The notes beneath the pieces are model-generated. The model saw only the letters and a list, made by a program, of their open reading frames with translations, was not told the origin of the DNA and did not search any database. A DNA stretch of 64,000 nucleotides from Bactrocera neohumeralis (Eukaryota > Arthropoda > Insecta > Diptera > Tephritidae): contig NC_065921.1 in assembly GCF_024586455.1 (NCBI RefSeq), positions 73,613,865 to 73,677,864 of the forward strand, given 5' to 3'. This document shows, piece after piece, positions 47,955 to 58,560 of the stretch. Both the position numbers and the translations under genes were made by a program. Numbering within the stretch: position 1 is the stretch's first letter; the number at the start of each line of letters is the position of its first letter.

Positions 47955-48815
47955 GTGAGCATGAAGAGCTTGACAAGCTGGCCGACAGATATGTATAATA
48001 CGAAAATTCTACGAAAAAATGCGGCAATTAACACAAGATTTTAAGACCGGAGCGTACTCTTGTAGAACCCACAGAGGTGATCTAGTAACCGATGCCCCGA
48101 GCATACTAAAATATGGAGGGAACACTGCTCTAGCCTGTTGAATGGCAGTGAAAGCATAACACCAGGAGATGGCGATGGAGCAGACGTTCCATTTCGCCGA
48201 CCATGAAGAAGTTCAAATAGTAAATACCGGTCTGAAGAACATCAAAGCCGTGGTGCCGATGGATTGCCGGCCGAGCTATTCAAATACGGCGGTGAAGAAC
48301 TGATAAGCAACATGCATCAGCTTTTTTTAGAATATGGTCAGCTGAAAGCATGCCCGACATGCCCAATGGTCAGCCAACTACCGTGGGATAAGTCTTCTCA
48401 ACATTGCATATAAGGTTCTATCGAGCGTACTGTGTAAAAGATTAAAGCCCACCGTCAACAAACTGATTGGACCTTATCAGTGTGGCTTTAGACCTGGAAA
48501 ATCAACAACTGACCAGATATCATCAAATCTTGGAAAAGACCCGTGAAAGAGGATCGACACACACCACCTCTTCGTCGATTTTAAAGCTGCTTTTGACAGC
48601 ACGAAAAGGAGCTACATTTATGCCTCGATGTCTGAATTTGGTATCCCCGCCAAACTAATGCGGCTATGTAAACTAACGTTGAGCAACATCAAAAGGTCCG
48701 TCAGGATCGGGAAGAACTTTTCCCAGCCGTTCGATACCAAACGAGGTTTTGTAGGAAAGGTGACTCCCTATCGTGCAGCTTCTTCAACTTCATGTTTTCA
48801 GAGTAAGTGAAGAAA
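47955..48815 (+). mobile_element. RTE-like non-LTR retrotransposon, RT middle part
   Basis: Across frames: KFYEKMRQLTQDFKTGAY-like start, a CRTHRGDLVTDA-like block, QCGFRPGKSTTDQI-type words and LFVDFKAAFDS (motif A, intact at about 48570-48605). Then comes SEFGIPAKLMRLCKLTLSNI, and motif B is spoiled (KRGFVGKVTPYR instead of GFRQGDxLS). It ends at about 48815 before the YADD box, so it is truncated at both ends. Same family as the 41.5-43.2 kb copy. Confidence 0.85.
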
Positions 48816-50265
48816 ATTTTGCATGTCACTTAAACATTTTTTTCGGATGTCCCGCTGGAGACCGGCTACGGGAACAAGGGATACAAACTGTTTAAAAATA
48901 AATCGCCCTATTGAAGTAGAGGGCAAACCGTACTCCAAAAATGGTTTCGAAAAGTTGAGTTCTATAATCAGTGTATCACCTTTGAAGTGAATTTGATTTG
49001 ATTCCTAGGTTGCCAGTGACCTGTTATTCTTGAATTTTTAATAATAGATGACACACCCAGTGAATACTCTAATAATAATTTCAATGCACCATTTGGCATT
49101 TCTTTCTTTGAAAGTCATTTTACTTCCTTCTTATTACCAAATACACTATAATTTAATATAATATAATATATATGTATGTATGGCTGCAAGGAATATTTGA
49201 ATATTTTTTCAATTTTATTATGAAATTTTAGCTCAAATTTCCAGCGCATATTGCGGCAAGATGGGCGATCCGGCGAATAAAGAAAAAAATTATAAAATAA
49301 AGACGACAAAAAACGTTGAAAAAAGAGGATAAAAGAGGACAAAAGCGGTAAATAAGTTGTTCGACTGCAATCAGACGCAGAAACAAACACTAATTTCAGG
49401 GACCTTGAAATTGTGTATGGACTGCAGCATACCGACACAAATTGAGCCGCACACACTTAACGCCATCTAAGACTGAAGACCAAAGACGCTTTTTTGACTC
49501 ACTTTTTCGCATTTTGCTTCGTTTTTTGTTGTTTTTTTTCTTTGTTTTTGGTTTCGCAAATATTTCAAGGGTAATTTATGCATGCGCCGTGGTGTTGCAT
49601 GTTGCAGCGTTATTGCGTGGCATTTCGGTGTGGCATGTTGGCATGCAGACGCGCCTAATTGTCCTACAGAGCGAAATGACTAATTTATGCGAGCTTTTAA
49701 GTTTTTATTTTGCATTTTTTTCTTCTTGTTTTTCACTTTCTTATTTTTTAACGCCTTATTCTGCGCATTTTTAATATTTTTTTTCGTTTCACTCTTTCCG
49801 CCGGGCTTTCGTTATAAACTTACGGCTTCGTATTTTTCTTAGGAAGCTTGTGATTGGCTTTTTTTCATTAGGCTTATCGCTCGATTGATTTTTGCTCGGG
49901 CGCAGACAGTATTTCTTTGGTAATTTGAGCGTTTGCCACAAACTTAGAGACGCGCAACTTACTTTGCTTGGCAAGTTTGATTATTGCAACAAATTTACCG
50001 TTAGTTTGACTTCCATGGAAATAGCCGCCCGAGGCGATTGAAGCCAATTTATGACAGCAGCTGTAGCCAGGATACGAAAGGAATCAAATATCAAGAGTGG
50101 AGATGTGAACTCACCTGTAAGGAAAGAAAAAATTAAAATAAATTATTTTAAATTTGAAAATGTGTAAGAGATTGATTCATTTAGTAGGGAAGTAAAAGTG
50201 TGGACTAAATTCATGGACGTTTTTGCTATGAAAATACAATATCCTTAAAGAGTGAATAGATAGAT
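48816..50265. other. Unique intron DNA, no gene seen
   Basis: AT-rich, then mixed with T-rich runs (TTTTTTGTTGTTTTTTTTC near 49525). Overlapping open frames on both strands, none with a domain. Confidence 0.35.
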
Positions 50266-50269
50266 AGAG

Positions 50270-50572
50270 AAACAAGACAGGAATACTAACTGGTCACTGT
50301 CTGGTGGCGACACATGCCCACAAGATGAGGCTGACAGGTCAATAAGACTGCAGAAAATATCTAGAGTAGGGACCCAGAGAAACATTAGAGCATCTCGTAT
50401 GCGCTTGACCCGCAGTATGATACATTGGAGGAGATGTTGACAGTGAGGCCGCAGAGTCTATTGAAATTCGCGTCAAGCGCAGGGATACTAAACGCTGACT
50501 ACTGCATCTGATATTGCAAAGAACCAAACTGGTCTATGTGTGGCTTATTGGCCTACCAGAATAACCTAACCT
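50270..50572 (+). mobile_element. Non-LTR retrotransposon 3' end with AACCTAACC tail
   Basis: Non-coding 3' terminal sequence ending CTTATTGGCCTACCAGAATA then ACCTAACCTGACCTAAG. The tail matches in type the minus-strand element at 14.3 kb (RNase H lineage). An RTE copy has inserted into the very end of this tail. Confidence 0.55.
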
Positions 50573-50581
50573 GACCTAAGG

Positions 50582-50996
50582 AGTTTACGTTACGAGTTTT
50601 CGAGAGAAAAGTTCTGCGAAAGATTTATGGTCCTTTACGCATTGGCCACGGCGAATATCGCATTCGATGGAACGATGAGCTGTACGAGATATACGACGAC
50701 ATTGACATAGTAGTTCAGCGAATTAAAAGACAGCGGCTACGCTGGCTAGGTCATGTTGTCCGGATGGACGAAAACACTCCAGCTCTGAAAGTATTCGACG
50801 CAGTACCCGCCGGGGGCAGAAGAAGAGGAAGACCTTCACTCCGTTGGCAGGACCAAGTGGAGAAGGACCTGGCTTCGCTTGGAATATCCAATTGGCGCCA
50901 CGTAGCGAAAAAAAGAAACGACTGGCGCGGTGTTGTTAACTCGGCTATAATCGCGTAAGCGGTGTCTACGCCAATTAAGAAGAAGAAGAAGAAGAA
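50582..50996 (+). mobile_element. RTE-like retrotransposon 3' end with target duplication
   Basis: A 415-bp, strongly 5'-truncated copy: RVFERKVLRKIYGPLRIGHG, DIDIVVQRIKRQRLRWLGH, VVRMDENTPALKVFDAVPAG and a GRPSLRWQDQVEKDL block. It ends with TAAGCGGTGTCTACGCCAAT and a (GAA)n tail. GACCTAAGG flanks it exactly on both sides (50573-50581 and 50997-51005), the 9-bp target duplication of target-primed reverse transcription. The reading frame is nearly undamaged, so this is the youngest retrotransposon insertion seen here. Confidence 0.93.
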
Positions 50997-51049
50997 GACC
51001 TAAGGTGTGAATAACATACAGAAATTGTAATCATGTCTCCATATTTGAT

Positions 51050-52560
51050 AATATCCATAAGAAAATAAAATCAACCATTACGCATAGGATATGTTAAGAG
51101 ATCCTAACATGGATCACACTTGAACAGCTTCGAACGGCGCTCCGTTGTGAGCACGTAGAAATCGGCCACATCTCCTGATTCGCTGAAAGTATGACTGCCG
51201 AGATATTTCAACCACCGTCTTGCAAAAGCTGGGCATTGATCTGGGCTGGGCTGGGCTGGCCATTGTTTCCACCTCACCCCCTCCATACAATTTTGACAAC
51301 TAGCGTCCGAAAAGATTTTTACCCTTACCGCATGAATACTTTTTGGACAATGTCCAGTATGAATCCCTACGATTACGGCTAAGGACAAGTAGTTCGGAAG
51401 ATATCCTGCGATCTACACTATCTAGTAGATCAGAAGATCACCTGCTTTCTACACTAGGCCAAAAAGATCTTGTAGTCGCACAGGAGCAGATCGCGGATCA
51501 GTGCCTGCTAAGCGCAAGCGAAGTCCATTGGTTGAGTGCTAGAACACAAGTTGCTAATAGAGATTCAACTCGGTCAGATACCGATGTGAACGGGAAAAGG
51601 ATGTACCTACGGGCTGGCTCATAAGCTTCGCAGTTACCAGTGAATATGATGATGTAGTAGCTTGATGCTTAAGATGATGAGGATAGAAATTTCTTGACTG
51701 ACTTTCAGCGCATATTAGCGAATTCACCGCTAGTACAGCCGCTCTGCTGTCGAAGTGAATGTTCACCTCCCTGAAAGAGGCTCCACTACGTAGCTACCTT
51801 AATAGCCACTTCGGCTTGAGGAACACTGCAGTGGTCCGGTAGCCTAAAGCTAACCCTTCAACCTCCCTTCCTAGCTTCGACCCATCCGTTAAAAATTCAC
51901 ACTGTCACTTCTCTAGCGACTACTCCCTGTCCACATATCCCTTGCCGACGTGTAGCCAGAGAAAAAGATGTCACGATTAATTTTTGCAACACAGTGGTCC
52001 AAGTTTTCAGGGATGAAGTTGAAGTAGGAAAGAATTTCGACGTGTTATTTTTCGGATCATTTCAAATGCCTAGCTTTTTTGAGTTTTAGAGTGCACTTCG
52101 TAACAATGGACTTGTCGCGCTGTGGACTTGCCATGGCTGTCTGCAATGTGTAAAATGACATTAAGTACCATTGTTGGTGTAGTCCGCACTTCACCGGATA
52201 TGCCTATGAGAGCCGCTCTTAGTGCACCTTGAAGCTCCTTAGCAAGTTTAGGCTTTTCGAGCGGCTTTGACCGGACGAATACGCCATGAAACATTATTGG
52301 CTTAACTACGGTTTCGTAAAGCCAAAACACCACTTCTGGTGTAAGTCCTCAGCTTTTCCCTGTCCATCTGGGATATTATAGATACTGGTAGATAAAAGCA
52401 TTTCAATTTTACTTGGGTTGACAGTTCGCTTCAATTCGTCCAATAGGATACCAAAAGTACCAAAATACTTTAACGGAATCACATAATTCAAGGCAAACAA
52501 AAAAACTTCATGAAAAATGTCCGTTGTCATCCTCAAGTCCTACACAGAGCAATAAACTTT
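51050..52560 (-). mobile_element. Non-LTR retrotransposon, RT end, RNase H and C-terminus
   Basis: Minus-strand order: NPSKIEMLLSTSIYNIPD, FWLYETVVKPIMFHGVFV, ELQGALRAALIGISGEVRTT and TMVLNVILHIADSHG (RT end/thumb). RNase H remains follow as VNIHFDSRAAVLAVNS-like words. The C-terminal part is TGHCPKSIHAVRVKIFSDAS, CQNCMEG and CPAFARRWLKYLGSHTF, ending KLFKCDPC and a stop at 51104. Several frameshifts. Same lineage as the pieces at 14.3, 34.6 and 60.8 kb, all on the minus strand. Confidence 0.85.
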
Positions 52561-55395
52561 TCGTAAAAAGCCCTTTTCTTTCCTAAGAAGGTCAATGCTA
52601 CAAACAAAACCTACTCAAAATGCAGATAATTGCGTAAATGATAAACGCGACTAACATTTCGGCTACAGAAATTTCCCGAAAAGTTCATGGAAATTGCGCA
52701 AATCACCGTCAACCCTACCACAACACACTAAATGCCTACAAAAACGTTCAAGAAATGCTTGCCATACCTTTTCCAAATCATTTGAACTGCGTTTAATTGA
52801 AATGCCACCGAGCGCAAAGGCGGTCAACGCACCAACGATTGCAGGCAGGCGCACAACTATAACGGCAAAAAATTTAATAAAAATCTAAATTGAGACGGTA
52901 CTGGGTAGAATGACAGCCAGACAGACATAAAAATGCACGGCTCTGCAGGGCAATAAACCGGCGAGTAGGCGCGCATGTTCCAAATTTATTTACCATAAAC
53001 AGAAGCCGAAGGAGCACAGTAAAATTTAATGGGACAAACTATTGGCAGCGGGCGACCGAACTTTCGCAAGTGTAGTGGAGTGGGTCAATGGAGCGCCACG
53101 CTAAGTGCACAAACAGCGCATGGTTAAGGCTTCAACAAAGCAGACGCACGTAAACACTAAACGACCCAATGACCGAACCTAAAATGCAGGCGTCTGCAAG
53201 GAGAATGAGTGATTTGTTGGCGTACAAAACGGTCGGTCAACGACGCAGTAAATGCACAGCTTCGGCGTTGAAGAAGTGGAAAATAATCTAAGGCAAGGCG
53301 GCATATGAGCAAGAGACACACGGACCAAAAACCAATGCGCACACACACTGTTAGGCGAACAGCTGTGTCCTGGATACCGAAAAAACGGTTGAAGGTTGAA
53401 AGCTGAAGGTTGAAGGCCACCAGACGTCTTTGTCGTCACGTTTCGTTACGACTTTTCATTTTATTTCTCTACATTTTTCCTGCTATTTTACGAGCAATAC
53501 TGGGAAAACGTACATTGGCATTTAACTGCCAAACAACCAGCAGCCAGCCAGCCAGCCAACCAGCTCGCAGCAGCAACAAGACGCGGTCGTTACCATGGTG
53601 AACTCCTCACACCCACACAACCCTGAGGACATTACCGACATCATCATCAGCGGCATTGGCGTCATCATCGCGCACATAACTCAGCTCCGAACATGTCGAC
53701 AACCAAATCATTATGAAGTTAACGTCTAATACCGAAGCGCTGTTACGGTATATAGACACAACAAAACTCTACAACGACAACTACAAGCATATACTTAAGT
53801 ATCCTCTAGATATATGTTTGCTCCATAAGTATTACTAATATTTTGGGCACTTTACATCGTATACGACAGCAAACACGCGATTGTTCAACTTTCCCTTCGG
53901 CTGCAACCGACTTTCGCCTGGTTTAACGGTGTCAGTAAGCGTCGCCGCACGATGCTTCAGCCACCTACTCGTGACTCAAGGATGTTGACGCCGCCTACAC
54001 ACATCCGACACTATTCCAGCGCAAACAAAACGCCAACAACGACGTGCGGTCGGTATACGACCTACCGACTGAGAGTAGATGGTGTCTGATGGCGCCAGCA
54101 GTGCGCTAAGCAATTTAGTGCGTGGGAAACTCCATGTCTGGGGCTTAGTAAATACTAATGCGGGTACCGTAATGGGTATTGCGTGCGTTCATGTATAGCT
54201 CAGTACGCGAAGTTTGTATTTGTTCGGCGTCTATAGCAATCGTATGCCGAAAATGGTTTATCCTCTGCACCCACAAATGGCCCAAATGAGTCTCGGAAGT
54301 CGCTTTCTCGTTCCTTTACAGTAATGTGCGCTGTGTATCGTAATGTTTCCAAGTTCTCGCTAACCCGCATACCATTTTAAATTTATAGCTTGTCTGGGTG
54401 AAACTTTCCAACTGGCTGGGTGTGCCATCTTTCCGATTTTTCAGCAGTTCTACCGTTATGCCGGCGCATTTAAAGTCATAAAGACAACGTTGTCGGTGGC
54501 ATTGGCGACGTCGGTGTCTGCCTTTCAGCTGTTCACCAGCCAGAATATTACGACTTGGCCTTAGGTGGGGTGGACGGACGGAAATAACGCTAAGGCAGAC
54601 GAAAAACAGATTCAAATCAAAATAGAATTGAGTGAACAGCGACAATGTGGCATGGTGAGAGACTATAGAAAGGTCTGTGTATGTGGATGAGTATTGGCAT
54701 AAGACAGGCGATTGAGCAGACAGCCATCAATGTGTGCAAGTCAGTCAGCCATACTTTAATGCGAATTCTGTGTGTCGAGGGGTCATATATATATCGACGT
54801 GGGCATACATATATATCTATGAATGTGTGTATGTATGTCATATCTTATTTGCATTTCAATTTGTAGTTAACTGAGACCTGTGAATTGAAATACTCCCTTA
54901 CTACCCTTTCTGCTTAAATTCAATTTGTTTCAGATGCGTTGATACATCGACCTGTTTGGCCTAAAAAGGTTATTATAACAGGTGCCAAAGCAGATATAGA
55001 CTAGACGAGGGTTGTGAAAAAATTGTTTCTTTTATTTGAAGTGAAATTATATATTTAAATCTTGGATGGCTGAAATTCCTCAACAACGATTAATACCCCT
55101 AACTATTGAAACTATGCCATTGAATTCGCCTTGCAGCGACCGAGGTGCTCACTACTACTCTTGCGATTTATCTCTGACTAAAAGGACCTTACGATTGCGC
55201 AAGTACCGGCAAACTAAACTCAAAAATCCAGTAGTAAACCGAACGAAGGCAGCAGAGCTTCAGCTGGTTCTCAATCTACCTATAAGCAGACAAAATGGGC
55301 CTCTCCTGGCATCAACTTTTGTAATTACCTGCGATTCGACAACTGTCCATACTAGTCTTATAATAAAGTGACCTGATGCAAATCTAATCTCGAAC
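52561..55395. other. Unique intron DNA with mixed-GC island
   Basis: 53030-54650 is balanced in GC with CAGCCAGCCAGCCAACCAGC near 53540 and clustered CATCATCA triplets. Open frames occur on both strands, none with a domain. A 101-codon frame at 55066-55371 is unrecognised. Candidate regulatory DNA. Confidence 0.35.
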
Positions 55396-55452
55396 GCAGA
55401 GCTTCTTTATTGGCGTAGACACCGCTTACACGTTTGTAGCCCAAGCGCACTG
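55396..55452 (-). mobile_element. RTE-like 3' tail fragment
   Basis: On the minus strand GTGTAAGCGGTGTCTACGCC followed by AATAAAGAAG matches the 3' end of the RTE-like family. The only piece of that family in minus orientation. Confidence 0.7.
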
Positions 55453-55889
55453 CTAGTGAGTTTCAAAATCCTTGGCTAGTTTTCTTAAGCCAAAATAAAT
55501 CGACCTTTTGGTGCAAGGTAAACGTGAATTAGACCTCCAAATGATGCGGCTAAGAACCAGTACCATCAATATATCAGCTAATTAAAACATTTTCTTCAGA
55601 AGTCACATCATTTACTAGTCCCCCATCAAAATTTAGGTCCTCCTATCCGTAGACTGTATAAAGTGCTACTACAGACGTCTCCATATATCTAGGTGAATTC
55701 GTATGTATGTGCCATATTGCTGCGAACTTTAAACGATTTACCAAATGTTGACTCGTGAGGGAAGGACTTTTGGATTTGAGTTATGGTTTGGGATTGTATT
55801 CAAGTAATATATTTTGGTTATATAGTTTTTATTGATACAGTTTGATGCTCAGTTGATTATGTGCTTTTGTTGGATTGTAAATTTCAACA
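55453..55889. other. DNA upstream of tRNA-Asp copy 1
   Basis: No gene or repeat recognised. Confidence 0.3.
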
Positions 55890-55961
55890 TCCTCGATAGT
55901 ATAGTGGTCAGTATCCCCGCCTGTCACGCGGGAGACCGGGGTTCAATTCCCCGTCGGGGAG
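55890..55961 (+). tRNA. tRNA-Asp-GTC: tRNA-Asp (anticodon GTC), copy 1
   Basis: A 72-base cloverleaf: acceptor TCCTCGA pairs with TCGGGGA with one G-T pair, discriminator G, anticodon loop CTGTCAC with GTC, T arm CGGGGTTCAATTCCCCG. It is followed by a long T run. The ten bases before it (AATTTCAACA) recur before copy 2. Confidence 0.97.
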
Positions 55962-56174
55962 ATTTGAAAGATTGCATTAATTTTTTTTTTATCGACGAAA
56001 ACGATAACTTCACTCAAATTTTTTACAATGGCTTGGAGAGCTCTAGTTTTTTTCCTTGGCAAAATTAATGTTTCCCCGACATCTTCGAAGCATACTTATT
56101 CTGAGTAGCATTTCAACCAAAAGATGCATTACTTTGATAGTTTAACGGTCCGTATAATAGATTTTTCAACCCCA

Positions 56175-56294
56175 AGTCTTATCATTTTCACCAGAGTTTT
56201 ATCAATTTTTCCAGGGTCTCATTCATTTCTCAAGAGTTTAATCAGTTTCTCCAAGCTCTTATCAATTTTTCCAGAGTCTTTTCAATTCCTTCAG
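56175..56294. repeat. 20-bp minisatellite, six units
   Basis: Six consecutive 20-bp units of the type AGTYTTATCAATTTTTCCAG with 1-8 differences each. 210 bp downstream of tRNA-Asp copy 1. Confidence 0.85.
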
Positions 56295-56399
56295 AGTATA
56301 GTAGTCAGTGTAGTATATTTTTTTTTCCAATTTCGAGGTTACGCCAGTTCAAATGGCTTCACTTGTTTTAATTTAGAACTTGATCTAATAATTTTATAA

Positions 56400-57952
56400 G
56401 CAAATTATTTCTTAAAAAAATCTTATGCCTCCAGCAGTAGAACACTTTATAAGTAATGCAACCATTACGTCATCCAAAGTTTCATCCCTACACTTAAATA
56501 CAAAAACAAGCAATGCAAATTACAATCTATTTTCTTTGTTATACGATGCTACATTCCCATGTCCACCGACAACCGGCCGTCAATACAATACGATTGCCAT
56601 AACGGCTGCCGCCTTCCGTTGGAACGAAAACACAAAAACAACGCAAGAGAAGCTTGCAATATGCATTAGTATGAAAGCAGGAGAACAACATCGTTTTGGG
56701 AGCGAAGCCCATACTCGAGAATGCATGCAGTCGAGTGTTTAGTTGACTGCCTGGCATACTGTCGGTCGTCACATTCGACGCTTATGATAACGAAGAGCGA
56801 CAACGACTCGTTAGTCGAGCAAGTATGAGGCTAGCGAAAGCAAAAAATCAAAACCTACCCGAACATTAACAAACAATACATAAAAAAGCAAGCAACGACG
56901 ACGAAAACCGACAACAATGTTAATGATGTTTACGACGACGACACAATGAAATTATGTGTCAAAACAGAGACTGAAAGAATTAACGACATAAAATTTGCAG
57001 GGCAAAACCGGACCGGCAATTACAGCGATAAATAACACGACGTCTTGCGATGCGCGTATACACGACAGAGAACGAAAGCATGCTTACGAACGGCCATGCG
57101 CTTGGTTATTACCTTCGTATTTTTTTACTTCTCTTTGCTTTTATTTCGCCACTTTTATTGGTTTTATTTATCATGTCGGCCATATTGAAAAGTGTGTTTG
57201 TATTTCAATGTGTCTCTTGACTCTGACCGGCATTTCTTGTTTGCCATTTGTCTTTGTTTTTCTTCATTTCTGTCTACATCCACTTTTCTTCCATTCATAT
57301 TACACACACACAATCGCATGCAAGCATGTTGTATTTGTGTGCTTACGAAGAGCGCAACTGCGCATGAGCCAATTTGGCGCTCTCACACACCAACACAATT
57401 CCACATTTGCTCTCTGCAATCTACGTCTCTTGTTGCCTTACTCACTCTCTTTCTAATATTGTTGAATTGAGACTCATCTAGCTAAATTTAGAAAAACCTT
57501 TGATTAGCGTGTAGATGTGGCGAGCTTGTTGGTGTCATTGCCGTTCACATGCGCTGTTTCGGTCTGCGCTTTACTCTATTCATTCGCGTGCTTTGTTCGG
57601 GAGCAATAACTTTTTATATAAACAAAACAAGTAGCTTTGTGCGACCGAAGGCAGTGTGACGATGGCAATGTTAATTCTGTCATAGACGTACGCAACTGAG
57701 CTTTTGCGCGAAAGTTCAACTATGACTAAGCAGTCGGCTGTGTGTTTCTCGCAGCGCCATCTTTTGTTAAAACGCAGAAACTGCGCAGGAATGAATGCTG
57801 TCTTTTAGGCGCGACAGATGTCGCTAGCAAATCACAATGCCAAAGTCCTAAATGTAACTGTATTCTAAAGTAGCGTCAACAGTGACTGTCTAATATCAAG
57901 CATTAGAAGTCTTCTAACATTTGTTTGCACTTTGTCGCATCAAATTTCAACA
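56400..57952. other. Unique intron DNA, mixed GC, no gene seen
   Basis: GC-mixed with TACACACACACAATCGCATG near 57300; several overlapping open frames (up to 153 codons at 56995-57456) are Cys/Phe/Leu/His-rich, lack domains and overlap each other. Not called. Confidence 0.35.
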
Positions 57953-58024
57953 TCCTCGATAGTATAGTGGTCAGTATCCCCGCCTGTCACGCGGGAGACC
58001 GGGGTTCAATTCCCCGTCGGGGAG
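57953..58024 (+). tRNA. tRNA-Asp-GTC: tRNA-Asp (anticodon GTC), copy 2
   Basis: Identical in all 72 bases to copy 1, with the same immediate upstream AAATTTCAACA. A TTTTTT terminator lies about 12-17 bases downstream. Confidence 0.97.
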
Positions 58025-58488
58025 ATGTGAAAATATATTTTTTAGTATTTGTAGAGTTATTAAAAACTGACTCATGCCATTTCAATAGTTGTGAAACAAT
58101 GATCTGCTGTTTTAGTATTCTTACAACCTCATTATCATATCATTTTTATCTCACTTTTGATGTTTTTGTATTTAGTACTTCTCTGTTATACAACTGAAAG
58201 CTTAAACTTGAATCCATTACTTTTTTTTATAATTTTTCTCAAAAATGCTTTTAATGTCTAAAAACTATTCTTCTTTGTACAATAAAAACTTAAATATTTG
58301 CAGTGTTCTAGAAGATTTTCAAATTTTGGTTATAGAAGTCGATAGTTATAAACTTAAATTAAATCCTTCTTTCAGCACTTCTAGACTGTGGCAAAAGAAG
58401 ATCGATAGTACTCTAGTTTAGACATAACAGAGTTGATTTCTTCATGCCGCTTAGTTCTTAAAAGATATGGATTCGTATTCTCATAACA

Positions 58489-58560
58489 TCCTCGATAGTA
58501 TAGTGGTCAGTATCCCCGCCTGTCACGCGGGAGACCGGGGTTCAATTCCCCGTCGGGGAG
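58489..58560 (+). tRNA. tRNA-Asp-GTC: tRNA-Asp (anticodon GTC), copy 3
   Basis: Identical in all 72 bases to copies 1 and 2. Upstream it shares only AACA next to the gene. A TTTTT terminator follows about 12 bases downstream. Confidence 0.97.

Noticed and set aside
53595..53729. Small frame starting MVNSSHPHNPEDITDIIISG with good start context
   Set aside because: 44 codons, composition from CATCAT triplets, no similarity; could be real but is unsupported.
55832..58197. Open frames of 78 and 90 codons over the tRNA-Asp genes
   Set aside because: They translate the tRNA sequence itself (both contain the same peptide for that reason).
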